Source: Agrococcus sp. ProA11 (GTDB lineage: Bacteria; Actinomycetota; Actinomycetes; Actinomycetales; Microbacteriaceae). From it: 64,000 nucleotides of DNA. The notes under the pieces were generated by a model. That model was not told the origin of the DNA, ran no database searches, and worked only from the letters and a program-made list of their open reading frames with translations. The translations under genes and the position numbers were made by a program. The stretch lies in assembly GCF_039880525.1 (NCBI RefSeq), contig NZ_CP156989.1:2418001-2482000 (forward strand), in the 5' to 3' direction. This document shows, piece by piece, positions 24,462 to 32,893 of this stretch; position 1 is the first letter of the stretch, and the number at the start of each line of letters is the position of its first letter.

Positions 24462-25361
24462 ATGGTCACGGAGCAGGCTGCAGCGCCGAAGAGCGCATGG
24501 CACTCGGACGGGACCCTGCGAGCACCGCTGCTGGTCGAGCCGTCGGGGCATGTCGACCACGGTGACCGGTCGATCCCGATCTACGACAGCGGCAACGAGA
24601 CCGCGAGCCCCACGATCGTGCTCGTGCACGGCACCTCCGGCACCGCGCGCGGCAGCTTCCAGGCCGTCTACCCGATCCTCACCTTCACGCGTCGCGTGGT
24701 CGCGTTCGACCTGCAGCTGCCGGCCGAGGGCGAGCTCACGCTCGCCGAGGCGGTCGATCAGCTGCGCGCCGTCGTGGAGCACGCAGCCGCCGAGGGCCCG
24801 GTCGCCCTGGTCGGCTACTCCTTCGGGGCCGTCGTCGCCGCCGCCTATGCATCGACGCAGCCGGAGACCATCGCATCGCTCTCCCTCGTGGCCGGCTGGT
24901 CGAGGACCGACCGCCACCAGCTGCTGCGCAACGACCTCTGGCAGCGCCTGCACGAGAGCGACCCCGAAGCGCTCAGCGCCTTCGGCCTGGTCATGGGCTT
25001 CTCACCCGGCTACATCATCGGCCGCAACCAGCGCGACTGGGCTGAGCTGCAGGCGGCCGTGGCATCCCGCCCCTTCCCCGCACAGATCATGCGGCTGAAT
25101 CGCGAGATCGACATCGAGTCGGGCCTGGGCCGCATCCACGTGCCGACGCTCGTCATCGGCTGCAAGCACGACGCGATGGTGCCGCTGCACCACAGCCGGA
25201 TGCTCTTCGGCGCGATCTCCGACGCCCGCTACCTCGAGATCGACAGCGGCCACGGCGTCGTGACCGAACGCCCCGCCGAGCTCGCCGTCGCCATCGACGA
25301 CTTCACGGCTGACCCGCGCGAGCACGCCGCGGGCACCATCATCCGCACCGACCACGCCTGA
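24462..25361 (+). CDS. Alpha/beta hydrolase
   Basis: 299 aa. Catalytic features: VLVHGTSGTARGSF (oxyanion region), nucleophile elbow GYSFGA, acid in IGCKHDAMVP, and His in IDSGHGVV. It resembles lactonases and esterases of ring-cleavage pathways. The ATG at 24462 has TTGAGG 5 nt upstream; an in-frame GTG at 24456 is equally possible. First gene of a coupled operon with a Baeyer-Villiger monooxygenase, so hydrolysis of the ester or lactone made by that enzyme is the natural role; this is inference. Confidence 0.87.
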   Translation: MVTEQAAAPKSAWHSDGTLRAPLLVEPSGHVDHGDRSIPIYDSGNETASPTIVLVHGTSGTARGSFQAVYPILTFTRRVVAFDLQLPAEGELTLAEAVDQLRAVVEHAAAEGPVALVGYSFGAVVAAAYASTQPETIASLSLVAGWSRTDRHQLLRNDLWQRLHESDPEALSAFGLVMGFSPGYIIGRNQRDWAELQAAVASRPFPAQIMRLNREIDIESGLGRIHVPTLVIGCKHDAMVPLHHSRMLFGAISDARYLEIDSGHGVVTERPAELAVAIDDFTADPREHAAGTIIRTDHA

Positions 25362-25385
25362 CCGGCACCGACGCTGGGAGCCACC

Positions 25386-26924
25386 ATGCAGCACGCATCC
25401 ACGACCGCGACGAGCGAGCAGCCGTCGACCACCCACGCCAAGATCGCCATCATCGGCTCGGGCTTCGCAGGCCTCGGCCTGGCGATCCAGCTCCGCCGCC
25501 GCGGTGAGCACGACTTCATCGTGCTCGAGCGTGCCGGCGATGTCGGCGGCACCTGGCGCGACAACACCTACCCGGGAGCGGCCTGCGACATCCAGTCGCA
25601 CCTCTACTCGTTCTCGTTCCGACCGAACCCGGACTGGTCGCGGGTCTACGCGACGCAGCCCGAGATCCTCGCCTATCTGCGCGAGGCCGCGATCGACGAG
25701 GGCGTGCTGCCGCACGTCACCTTCGACGCCGAGCTGCTCTCCTCCACCTGGCAGCCCGATGCGGCGCGCTGGTCGCTGGAGACCACGGCCGGCGCGTTCA
25801 CGGCCGACTTCGTGGTGACCGCGGCCGGGCACCTCTCCGACCCGAAGCTGCCGAACATCCCTGGGCTCGAGACCTTCGCCGGCACCATGTTCCACTCGGC
25901 GCAGTGGGATCACTCGTTCGAGCCGGAGGGCAAGCGCATCGGCGTCATCGGCTCAGGCGCCTCGGGCATCCAGATCGTGCCCCAGCTCGCGAAGACCGCT
26001 GGCACGCTCACCGTCTTCCAGCGTTCGGCGCCCTACATCATCCCCCGCGTCGATCACGAGTACACCGACGCGCAGAAGTCGATGTTCCGCCGCATGCCCG
26101 AGACCGCGCAGGCGCTGCGAGACGAGCTGTTCTGGGGCAACGAGGCACGCCTGCCGCAGCGCCGCGGCATCGCCGACTTCATCTCCAAGATCGAGTCGAC
26201 GGCCCTCGACCACCTCGCCGCGCAGGTGCCGGAGGGCGAGCTGCGCGACAAGCTCACCCCCGACTACATGATCGGCTGCAAGCGCATCCTGATCTCGAAC
26301 GACTACTACCCGACCTTCCTGCGCGACAACGTCGAGCTCGAGACCAGCGGCATCGTCGAGGTCACCGAGCGCGGCATCGTCACGAACGAGGGCGAGATCG
26401 AGCTGGATGCGCTCGTGCTCAGCACCGGCTTCGAGGCGGCCGACCTGCCGATCACGCACCGCATCTTCGACGAGCACGGACGCTCCATGGCCGATTCCTG
26501 GACATCGGGCGGTGCCGCGTACGCCTGCTCGACGGTCGCCGGCTACCCCAACCTGTTCATCATGAACGGCCCGAACTCGGGCCTCGGCGCGGGCTCGATC
26601 ATCTACATCGTCGAGTCGCAGATCCGCTACATCATCGGCGCCCTCGAGCACCTGCAGCAGGTGGGCGCCTCCACGATCGAGATCACGCAGGAGGCGCAGG
26701 ACCGCTTCGTCGCGTCGGTGGACGAGCGCGCGCAGAACACGGTGTGGCTCAACGGCGGCTGCTACTCCTGGTACGTCGACCACCGGTACGGCCGCCTGAC
26801 GACAGTCTGGCCCGACTTCATGCACAAGTTCCGTCGCGAGAGCGGCACCTTCCGGCCCGACGAGTACCTCATCGATGGCGAGCCGAGCCAGGATGCCCGC
26901 GTGCTCGAGGGGGTGTCGGCGTGA
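25386..26924 (+). CDS. Baeyer-Villiger type flavin monooxygenase
   Basis: 512 aa. First FAD Rossmann motif IIGSGFAGLGLA, the sequence GGTWRDNTYPGAACDIQSHLYSFSF split by the flavin loop, BVMO fingerprint F-x-G-x3-H-x3-W at residues 164-174 (FAGTMFHSAQW), and second Rossmann GVIGSGASGIQ for NADPH. These mark a type I BVMO, which converts a ketone to an ester or lactone with O2 and NADPH. GGGAG lies 6 nt upstream. It is 24 nt after the hydrolase gene and overlaps the HTH-only LysR gene by 4 nt. Confidence 0.93.
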   Translation: MQHASTTATSEQPSTTHAKIAIIGSGFAGLGLAIQLRRRGEHDFIVLERAGDVGGTWRDNTYPGAACDIQSHLYSFSFRPNPDWSRVYATQPEILAYLREAAIDEGVLPHVTFDAELLSSTWQPDAARWSLETTAGAFTADFVVTAAGHLSDPKLPNIPGLETFAGTMFHSAQWDHSFEPEGKRIGVIGSGASGIQIVPQLAKTAGTLTVFQRSAPYIIPRVDHEYTDAQKSMFRRMPETAQALRDELFWGNEARLPQRRGIADFISKIESTALDHLAAQVPEGELRDKLTPDYMIGCKRILISNDYYPTFLRDNVELETSGIVEVTERGIVTNEGEIELDALVLSTGFEAADLPITHRIFDEHGRSMADSWTSGGAAYACSTVAGYPNLFIMNGPNSGLGAGSIIYIVESQIRYIIGALEHLQQVGASTIEITQEAQDRFVASVDERAQNTVWLNGGCYSWYVDHRYGRLTTVWPDFMHKFRRESGTFRPDEYLIDGEPSQDARVLEGVSA

Positions 26925-27205
26925 GCTGCGAGGTCAACATCTGGCGGCTGCGATGCTTCGCGGCGCTCGCCGAGGAGCTGCACTTCGGTCGCGCGGCCTC
27001 ACGCCTGTTCATCACGCAGCCAGCCCTGTCGCTGCAGATCAAGCAGCTCGAGATCTCGCTCGGCTACGACGTCGTCACCCGAGCCCGCAGCGTCGCGCTC
27101 ACCGCGAACGGTCGCCGGCTGCTGCCCTACGCCGCCCAGGTGCTGGCCGCGGCCGACGTGTTCGCCAACGCCGCCGCGGTGGGCGGCCGGCTGCACGCCG
27201 CATGA
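26921..27205 (+). CDS. HTH-only LysR-type protein (94 aa)
   Basis: GTG start overlaps the BVMO stop (GTGA). The product is a LysR DNA-binding domain: IWRLRCFAALAEELHFGRAA, SRLFITQPALSLQIKQLE, LGYDVVTRARSVALTANGRRLLPYA. It ends after the linker helix, with no effector-binding domain. The stop overlaps the next start (ATGA). Full LysR proteins are about 300 aa. Because both ends are exactly coupled to neighbours and the frame is intact, this looks like a kept reading frame rather than fresh decay. It could act as a competing DNA-binder of a full-length LysR. Confidence 0.72.
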   Translation: MSCEVNIWRLRCFAALAEELHFGRAASRLFITQPALSLQIKQLEISLGYDVVTRARSVALTANGRRLLPYAAQVLAAADVFANAAAVGGRLHAA

Positions 27206-28260
27206 CCGCCGCGCGCACCGTCACGCCGCAGCGCCTCCGCGAGTCGGTGCAGGCGATCCTGGTCGCGAACGGCTGCCACGAGGAGGTCGCGACGGTCGTG
27301 GCCGAGGGTCTCGTCGATGCCGACCTGCACGGGGTCGCGTCGCACGGCGTCTCCCGGCTCGGCCTCTACCTCGACCGGCTGCGCAGCGGCGCGATCGTCG
27401 GCCACGATGCCGCCCGGATCGTGCAGGAGTGGGGCACGGGCGCGATCATCGACGCCGGCCACAGCTTCGGCGCCTGGTCGGCCGCCCGCGCGACCGATCT
27501 CTGCATCGCCAAGGCGCGCGAGGCGGGCATGGCGATCGTCGTCGCCCGCGGCGCCGACCACTTCGGCCGCGCCGGCGCCTTCAGCGAGCGGATGGCGGCG
27601 GCCGGCATGGTCGGGATCGTCGCCGCGAACACCACGCCGCTCATGCCCGCCGTCGGCGGGGCGGAGGCGGTGATCGGCAACAACCCGCTCTCGATCGCGG
27701 CGCCCGGCAACGACGGCATCCCCGTCACCGACATGGCGCTCTCCGCCGTCGCGCTCGGCAAGATCATCGAGGCCGACCGTGCCGGCACCGAGATCCCGCC
27801 CACCTGGGCCACGGATGCGCAGGGCGCGCCGACGACGGATCCCGCGGCCGCGCGGCAGGGTCTGCTGCTGCCGGCCGGCGGGGCGAAGGGCTTCGGCCTG
27901 GCGTTCTTCATCGAGGTGCTGACCGGCATCCTCAGCGGCGGCGCCGTGGGCGGCGAGGTGCGCAGCCTCTACCAGGAGCGCGACCGGCCCAACGAGTGCT
28001 CGCACGTCTTCCTCGCCATCGACGCGTCGCGCTTCGATGGCACCGAGAAGGTCGCCGACCGTGTCGACCGCTTCGCCGCGCAGATCCGCGCGAGCGAGCG
28101 CGCGCCCGGCGTCGACGCGATCTTCGCGCCGGGCGACCTGGAGCGCGCCGCAGCCGCCCGCAACGCGGTGGAGCTCACGCTCTCGACGGCCACGGTGGAC
28201 GAGCTGCAGGCGCTCGCCGCGCAGGCGGGCGTGCCCTCCCCGTTGGAGGCGGCAGCATGA
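27202..28260 (+). CDS. Ldh2-family (malate/L-lactate-type) dehydrogenase
   Basis: 352 aa. Seen: EGLVDADLHGVASHGVSRLGLYLDRLRSG, VVARGADHFGRAGAFSERM, IVAANTTPLMPAVGGAEAVIGNNPLSIAAP, and LLLPAGGAKGFGLAFFIEVLTGILSGGAV. These are the NAD-dependent Ldh2/MDH2 motifs, including the HFG segment. Family members oxidise or reduce 2-hydroxy/2-oxo acids or imino acids. Both ends overlap neighbours by 4 nt. In the operon it could handle a 2-hydroxy acid released downstream of the hydrolase. Confidence 0.9.
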   Translation: MTAARTVTPQRLRESVQAILVANGCHEEVATVVAEGLVDADLHGVASHGVSRLGLYLDRLRSGAIVGHDAARIVQEWGTGAIIDAGHSFGAWSAARATDLCIAKAREAGMAIVVARGADHFGRAGAFSERMAAAGMVGIVAANTTPLMPAVGGAEAVIGNNPLSIAAPGNDGIPVTDMALSAVALGKIIEADRAGTEIPPTWATDAQGAPTTDPAAARQGLLLPAGGAKGFGLAFFIEVLTGILSGGAVGGEVRSLYQERDRPNECSHVFLAIDASRFDGTEKVADRVDRFAAQIRASERAPGVDAIFAPGDLERAAAARNAVELTLSTATVDELQALAAQAGVPSPLEAAA

Positions 28261-29039
28261 CGCTGCAGCGCATCGCGACCCCGGATGGTCGCGATCTGCT
28301 CGTGCGGCGGGGCGCCGGCGCGCTCGAGGTGCTGGGCGACTGGGACGAGGGCCGCATCCTGGAGGCGGTGCCGCAGCACGGCACAGAGCACCTCGACCCC
28401 GGCACCGCGAAGCCGCTGCCGTTCCTGCGGCACGGTGCCAAGATCCTGTGCGTCGGCCTCAACTACCGGCCGCACATCGAGGAGATGGGGCGCGAGGCGC
28501 CCGCGTACCCGACGCTGTTCGCGAAGTTCGTCGACTCCTGCGTCGGTCCGAGCGACGACATCGTGCGCCCGGCCGACGTGGATCAGCTCGACTGGGAGGG
28601 CGAGATCGCCCTCGTCATCGGCGGCCACCTGCGCCATGCCGCCGCTGACACCGGGGGCATCCTGGGTGTCAGCGCCTTGAACGATGTCACCTCGCGCGGT
28701 CACCAGTACCGCACGACGCAGTGGCTGCAGGGGAAGGCGCTCGACAGCCTCTCCCCCATGGGCTCCATCGTCGCGCCGCTCACCGACGACCTGGCGATCA
28801 CGACGCGGGTCGACGGCGAGGTCGTGCAACGCGGCCGCATCGACGAGCTGGTCTTCGACGCGGCCGCGCTGGTGGCCTACGCCTCCGGCCTCGTCCGCCT
28901 GCGGCCGGGCGACGTGATCGCGACCGGCACGCCGGGCGGTGTCGGGCACAGCATGCAGCCGCCGCGCCATCTGCAGCCGGGCCAGCTGCTCGAGACCGAG
29001 CTCTCCGGCGTCGAGACGCTGCGCAACCGCATTCGCTGA
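28257..29039 (+). CDS. Fumarylacetoacetate hydrolase-family protein
   Basis: 260 aa. Motifs: ILCVGLNYRPHIEEMGRE, YPTLFAKFVDSCVGP, LDWEGEIALVIGGHLRHA with metal-binding acidic residues, VSALNDVTSRG, and GDVIATGTPGGVG. Family members are metal-dependent hydrolases, decarboxylases or isomerases acting on 3-oxo or 2-hydroxy-dienoate acids. The fifth gene of the coupled operon, overlapping the Ldh2 gene by 4 nt. It probably acts on a late intermediate such as an oxo-acid. Confidence 0.92.
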   Translation: MTLQRIATPDGRDLLVRRGAGALEVLGDWDEGRILEAVPQHGTEHLDPGTAKPLPFLRHGAKILCVGLNYRPHIEEMGREAPAYPTLFAKFVDSCVGPSDDIVRPADVDQLDWEGEIALVIGGHLRHAAADTGGILGVSALNDVTSRGHQYRTTQWLQGKALDSLSPMGSIVAPLTDDLAITTRVDGEVVQRGRIDELVFDAAALVAYASGLVRLRPGDVIATGTPGGVGHSMQPPRHLQPGQLLETELSGVETLRNRIR

Positions 29040-29065
29040 GGCCGCGCCCGCCCGCGCGTCAGCGG

Positions 29066-29083
29066 GCACGAGTCAGCTCGTGC
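29066..29083. terminator. Stem-loop between convergent genes
   Basis: GCACGAG-TCAG-CTCGTGC, a perfect 7-bp stem with a 4-nt loop, in the 61-bp gap between the FAH gene and the convergent LysR gene. Probably a bidirectional terminator. Confidence 0.45.
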
Positions 29084-29100
29084 GGCTCAGCTCACCCGGC

Positions 29101-29997
29101 TCAGTTCGCGCGAGTCGTGAGGTAGGGATGCTCCGCGGCGAGCGCCCGGATCGCCCGGGAGATCTCGCGCACGCGCAGCAGCTCGCTGAGATCGCGCGGC
29201 ACGACGAGCCAGTAGGTGCGGCTGATGCGCAGCTCGTCGGGCAGCACGCCGACGAGCTCGGGATCGGTGGCGCCGATGTAGGCCGGCAGCAGCGCCACGC
29301 CCAGGCCCGCGCGTGCCGCGCTGTGCTGGCCGGTGATGTTCGTGGTCTGCAGGCGAGCATGCGCCCGCGGCAGCAGCTCATCGAGGATCCGCAGCGGCAC
29401 GACGTCGAGCATCGCGTCGACGTACCAGATGAGGTCGTGGTCGCGACGGAGCTCGTCGACCGACTCCGGCGTGCCACGACGGCCGAGATACTCGCGCGAG
29501 GCATAGCAGCGCAGCTCGTAGTCGGCGAGGTGCTGCACGGCCGCGGCGCGCGGCGAGGGCTGCTCGAGCGTCACCGCCACGTCGAAGTCGCGCGCCGTGA
29601 TGAGGTCGTGGCTGGTCGCCGTGATCACCTCGAGCGAGAGGCCGCGGTAGGTGTCGAGCAGCGGGCGCAGGCCCGGCATGAGCACGTTGGCGCCGAAGCC
29701 GTCGGGCGCGAGGATGCGCGCGGCGCCGCTCAGCTCGCCGGCGCGCGACGCGACGGCCTCCATGGCGCGCGAGACGCTCGACTCGATCGCCTCCGCATGC
29801 GGCACCACGAGCCTGCCGGGCTCGGTGATGCGCCACCCCTGCGGGGTGCGGTCGAACACCCGCACGCCGAGCTCCTGCTCGAGTCGGCTGATGCGGCGGG
29901 AGACGGTCGTCTCATCGACCTGCAGCCGTGCCGCCGCCTCGCGCAGCCGACCGGTGCGTGCGACCTCCAGCAGGTAGCGCAGGTTCTCGGTGTCCAT
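29101..29997 (-). CDS. LysR-family regulator
   Basis: 298 aa from MDTENLRYLLEVARTGRL. HTH: REAAARLQVDETTVSRRISRLEQELGVRVFDR; effector domain follows, with DFDVAVTLEQPSP and GLGVALLPAYIGATDPELVGVLP. The start at 29997 is preferred to 30078 because it gives the normal family N-terminus. It is divergent from the iron alcohol dehydrogenase gene; LysR proteins usually activate the divergent operon, here Fe-ADH, ALDH and SDR. Half-site-like repeats of TCTGCA/TCTGCG occur at 30006-30030. Confidence 0.9.
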   Translation of the reverse strand: MDTENLRYLLEVARTGRLREAAARLQVDETTVSRRISRLEQELGVRVFDRTPQGWRITEPGRLVVPHAEAIESSVSRAMEAVASRAGELSGAARILAPDGFGANVLMPGLRPLLDTYRGLSLEVITATSHDLITARDFDVAVTLEQPSPRAAAVQHLADYELRCYASREYLGRRGTPESVDELRRDHDLIWYVDAMLDVVPLRILDELLPRAHARLQTTNITGQHSAARAGLGVALLPAYIGATDPELVGVLPDELRISRTYWLVVPRDLSELLRVREISRAIRALAAEHPYLTTRAN

Positions 29998-30041
29998 AGG
30001 AACAGTCTGCACTTCTGCAGTCGAATCTGCGGGATTAGCCG

Positions 30042-30070
30042 TTGACGCCTGCATCGGTGCATCGCAGAGT
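30042..30070 (+). promoter_or_regulatory. Possible promoter of the Fe-ADH operon
   Basis: TTGACG (30042-30047), 17-nt spacer, CAGAGT (30065-30070). The -10 match is weak, as expected for a promoter that needs a LysR activator. TCTGCA-type repeats lie just upstream between this site and the LysR start. Confidence 0.35.
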
Positions 30071-30121
30071 GGAGCCATCCACTTTCCCCCTCTCTGGGCC
30101 GATCACGAAGGCGTGTCACTG

Positions 30122-31282
30122 GTGAGCATCGACATCCACACCCCTCCCGTCCTCCGATTCGGCGCGGGCAGCGTCGGCAGCATCGGCGAGCTGCTCGCGA
30201 CCATGGGCGTCGCGCGCCCGATCGTGGTGACCGACGGGTTCCTGGTCTCGGTCGGCGTGGCCGCGCAGGTCGCGGATGCGCTGCGCGCGTCGGGCCAGGA
30301 GCCCGCGGTCTTCGACGGCACGATCCCCGACCCCACGACCGACTCGCTGCAGGCGGGCCTGGACGCGATCAGCGCGCACGGCGCCGACAGCATCGTGGCG
30401 CTCGGCGGCGGCAGCCCGATCGACACCGCGAAGGCGCTCTCGGTGCTCGCGGTGCGCGGCGGCCACATGCGCGAGCTGAAGGCTCCGTTCCAGTTCACCG
30501 GCGAAGCGCTCCCCGTGATCGCCGTGCCCACGACCGCGGGCACGGGCTCCGAGGTGACGCAGTTCACGATCATCACCGACAGCGAGACGAACGAGAAGAT
30601 GCTGTGCGCGGGCCCCGGCTATTTGCCGAAGGCCGCCGTGGTCGATTTCGAGCTGACGCTCTCGATGCCGCCGCGCCTGACCGCCGACACCGGCATCGAC
30701 GCGCTCACGCACGCCATCGAGGCGTACGTGAGCCGCAAGGCCAACCCGGTCTCCGACACCTACGCGCTCGCCGCGATCGGCCGCATCGGCCGCTTCCTCC
30801 GCCGCGCCTACCGCGACGGCGCCGACCGCGTCGCCCGCGAGGAGATGATGACCGCGGCGACGCTCGCCGGCATGGCCTTCTCGAATGCGAGCGTCGCGCT
30901 CGTGCACGGCATGAGCCGACCGCTCGGCGCCCACTTCCAGATCGCCCACGGCATGGCCAACGCCATGCTGTTCGCCGAGATCACCGCGTTCTCGGTGCAG
31001 GACGCCGTGGAGCGCTACGCCACCTGCGCTCGCGAGCTGGGCGTCGCGAGCGCAGAGGACACCGACGCCGCCGCGGCCGACCGGCTGGTCGCCGAGCTGC
31101 GCGCGCTCGCGGTCGAGCTCGAGGTCCCGACGCCGGCCCTGCGCGGCATCGAGCGCGCCACCTGGGACGCGCTGGTGCCGGTGATGGCGCAGCAGGCACT
31201 GGCCTCCGGATCCCCCAACAACAACCCCCGCGTGCCGACGGCCGAACAGGTCGCGCAGCTGTACACGGCCATCTACGCCTGA
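30122..31282 (+). CDS. Iron-containing alcohol dehydrogenase
   Basis: 386 aa. Seen: DGTIPDPTTDSLQAGLDA, IVALGGGSPIDTAKAL (NAD loop), PTTAGTGSEVTQFTII, and iron-ligand segments TGIDALTHAIEAYVS and HGMSRPLGAHFQIAHGMANA. GTG at 30122 is preferred since GAAGG lies 10 nt upstream; an earlier in-frame GTG at 30113 has no room for it. The enzyme likely oxidises a primary alcohol, for example the hydroxy acid released from a lactone, handing the aldehyde to the ALDH encoded next. Confidence 0.9.
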   Translation: MSIDIHTPPVLRFGAGSVGSIGELLATMGVARPIVVTDGFLVSVGVAAQVADALRASGQEPAVFDGTIPDPTTDSLQAGLDAISAHGADSIVALGGGSPIDTAKALSVLAVRGGHMRELKAPFQFTGEALPVIAVPTTAGTGSEVTQFTIITDSETNEKMLCAGPGYLPKAAVVDFELTLSMPPRLTADTGIDALTHAIEAYVSRKANPVSDTYALAAIGRIGRFLRRAYRDGADRVAREEMMTAATLAGMAFSNASVALVHGMSRPLGAHFQIAHGMANAMLFAEITAFSVQDAVERYATCARELGVASAEDTDAAAADRLVAELRALAVELEVPTPALRGIERATWDALVPVMAQQALASGSPNNNPRVPTAEQVAQLYTAIYA

Positions 31283-31332
31283 GCGGTCTACGCCTGAGCG
31301 GTCTACGCCTGAGCCGTCTAGGCCTGAGCCGT
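31273..31332 (+). repeat. 15-bp tandem repeat at the end of the Fe-ADH gene
   Basis: Four head-to-tail copies of CTACGCCTGAGCGGT (31273, 31288, 31303, 31318), the last two with single changes, plus a partial fifth. The first copy includes the terminal Tyr-Ala-stop codons of the dehydrogenase. As 15 is a multiple of 3, each unit repeats an in-frame TGA. Confidence 0.85.
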
Positions 31333-31371
31333 CGACGCGTGACCCCGACATCCCACCGAGCAGGAGCATCC

Positions 31372-32886
31372 ATGACCATCACCGAGCAGACCACCAAGAC
31401 CACCAAGGTCCACCACTGGATCGGCGGCAAGGCGCACGAGAGCGCGAGCGGCCGCACCGCACCCGTCTACGACCCGGCGCGCGGCGTCGTCACGAAGCAC
31501 GTCGCGCTCGCCGACGAGGCCGAGGCGCGGGCCGCGATCGAGGCGGCGCACGCGGCATTCCCCGCCTGGCGCGACCTGTCGATCGCCCGCAAGCAGGCGA
31601 TCATGTTCCGCTTCCGCGAGCTGCTCAACGAGCGCAAGGGCGAGCTGGCCGAGATCATCACGAGCGAGCACGGCAAGGTCGTCTCGGATGCCGGCGGCGA
31701 GATCGCACGCGGCCTCGAGGTTGTGGAGCTCGCGACCGCGTTCCCCAACCTGCTCAAGGGCGCCTACAGCGAGAACGTCTCCACGGGAGTGGACGTCTTC
31801 TCGATCAAGCAGCCGCTCGGCGTCGTGGGCATCATCAGCCCCTTCAACTTCCCGGCGATGGTGCCGCTGTGGTTCTTCCCGGTCGCGATCGCCGCGGGCA
31901 ACACCGTGGTGCTGAAGCCGAGCGAGAAGGATCCCTCTGCGGCGATGTGGATGGCCGAGCTGCTGCAGGAGGCGGGCCTGCCCGACGGCGTCTTCAACGT
32001 GCTGCATGGCGACAAGGTCGCGGTCGACGGCCTGCTGACGGCCCCCGAGGTGCAGGCACTGTCCTTCGTCGGCTCGACGCCCATCGCGCAGTACATCTAT
32101 GAGACCGCCGCGCAGCACGGCAAGCGCGTGCAGGCACTCGGCGGCGCGAAGAACCACATGCTGGTGCTGCCGGATGCCGACCTCGACCTGGTCGCCGACG
32201 CCGCGGTCAACGCGGGCTTCGGCTCGGCCGGCGAGCGCTGCATGGCAGTCTCGGTCGTGCTGGCGATCGACTCGGTCGCGGATGCGCTGATCGAGAAGGT
32301 CAAGGAGCGGGTGTCGACGCTGCGCATCGGCGATGGCCGCCGCGGCACCGACATGGGGCCGCTCATCACCGAGGCGCACCGCGACAAGGTGGCCGGCTAC
32401 ATCGACATCGCCGTCGAGGATGGCGCGACGGTCGCGATCGACGGCCGCGGCATCGAGGTCGACGGCGACGCGGACGGCTTCTGGCTCGGCCCGACGCTGC
32501 TCGACAACGTGCCGACGACGTCGCGCGCCTACCGGGAGGAGATCTTCGGCCCGGTGCTCTCGATCGTGCGCATCGAGTCGTTCGAGGAGGGCGTCGAGCT
32601 CATCAACTCCGGCATCTTCGGCAACGGCACGGCGATCTTCACGAACGACGGCGGCGCTGCGCGCAAGTTCCAGAACGAGATCCAGGTGGGCATGGTGGGC
32701 GTCAACGTGCCGATCCCCGTGCCGGTCGCCTACCACTCGTTCGGCGGCTGGAAGCAGTCGCTGTTCGGATCCTCGAAGGCCTACGGCGCGGCCGGCTTCG
32801 AGTTCTTCACCCGCGAGAAGGCGATCACGCAGCGCTGGCTCGACCCCAGCCACGGCGGCCTCAACCTCGGCTTCCCCGAGAACTGA
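31372..32886 (+). CDS. mmsA: Methylmalonate-semialdehyde dehydrogenase-type CoA-acylating ALDH
   Basis: 504 aa. Seen: HHWIGGKAHESASGRTAPVYDPA, GIISPFNFPAMVPLWFFPVAIAAGNTVVLKPSEKDP, FVGSTPIAQYIYE, LGGAKNHMLVLPDADLD, and GFGSAGERCMAVS with the nucleophilic Cys. The GERCMA motif and YSENVSTGVDVFSIKQPLGVV are specific to MMSDH. The family makes propionyl- or acetyl-CoA from (methyl)malonate semialdehyde. AGGAG lies 6 nt upstream. It could complete valine catabolism begun at 1-6 kb, or serve the local pathway. Confidence 0.92.
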   Translation: MTITEQTTKTTKVHHWIGGKAHESASGRTAPVYDPARGVVTKHVALADEAEARAAIEAAHAAFPAWRDLSIARKQAIMFRFRELLNERKGELAEIITSEHGKVVSDAGGEIARGLEVVELATAFPNLLKGAYSENVSTGVDVFSIKQPLGVVGIISPFNFPAMVPLWFFPVAIAAGNTVVLKPSEKDPSAAMWMAELLQEAGLPDGVFNVLHGDKVAVDGLLTAPEVQALSFVGSTPIAQYIYETAAQHGKRVQALGGAKNHMLVLPDADLDLVADAAVNAGFGSAGERCMAVSVVLAIDSVADALIEKVKERVSTLRIGDGRRGTDMGPLITEAHRDKVAGYIDIAVEDGATVAIDGRGIEVDGDADGFWLGPTLLDNVPTTSRAYREEIFGPVLSIVRIESFEEGVELINSGIFGNGTAIFTNDGGAARKFQNEIQVGMVGVNVPIPVPVAYHSFGGWKQSLFGSSKAYGAAGFEFFTREKAITQRWLDPSHGGLNLGFPEN

Positions 32887-32893
32887 GCTCGGC

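Noticed and set aside
31273-31332. Tandem 15-bp units as a possible CRISPR array
   Set aside because: The units are contiguous, with no spacers, and no cas genes are present.
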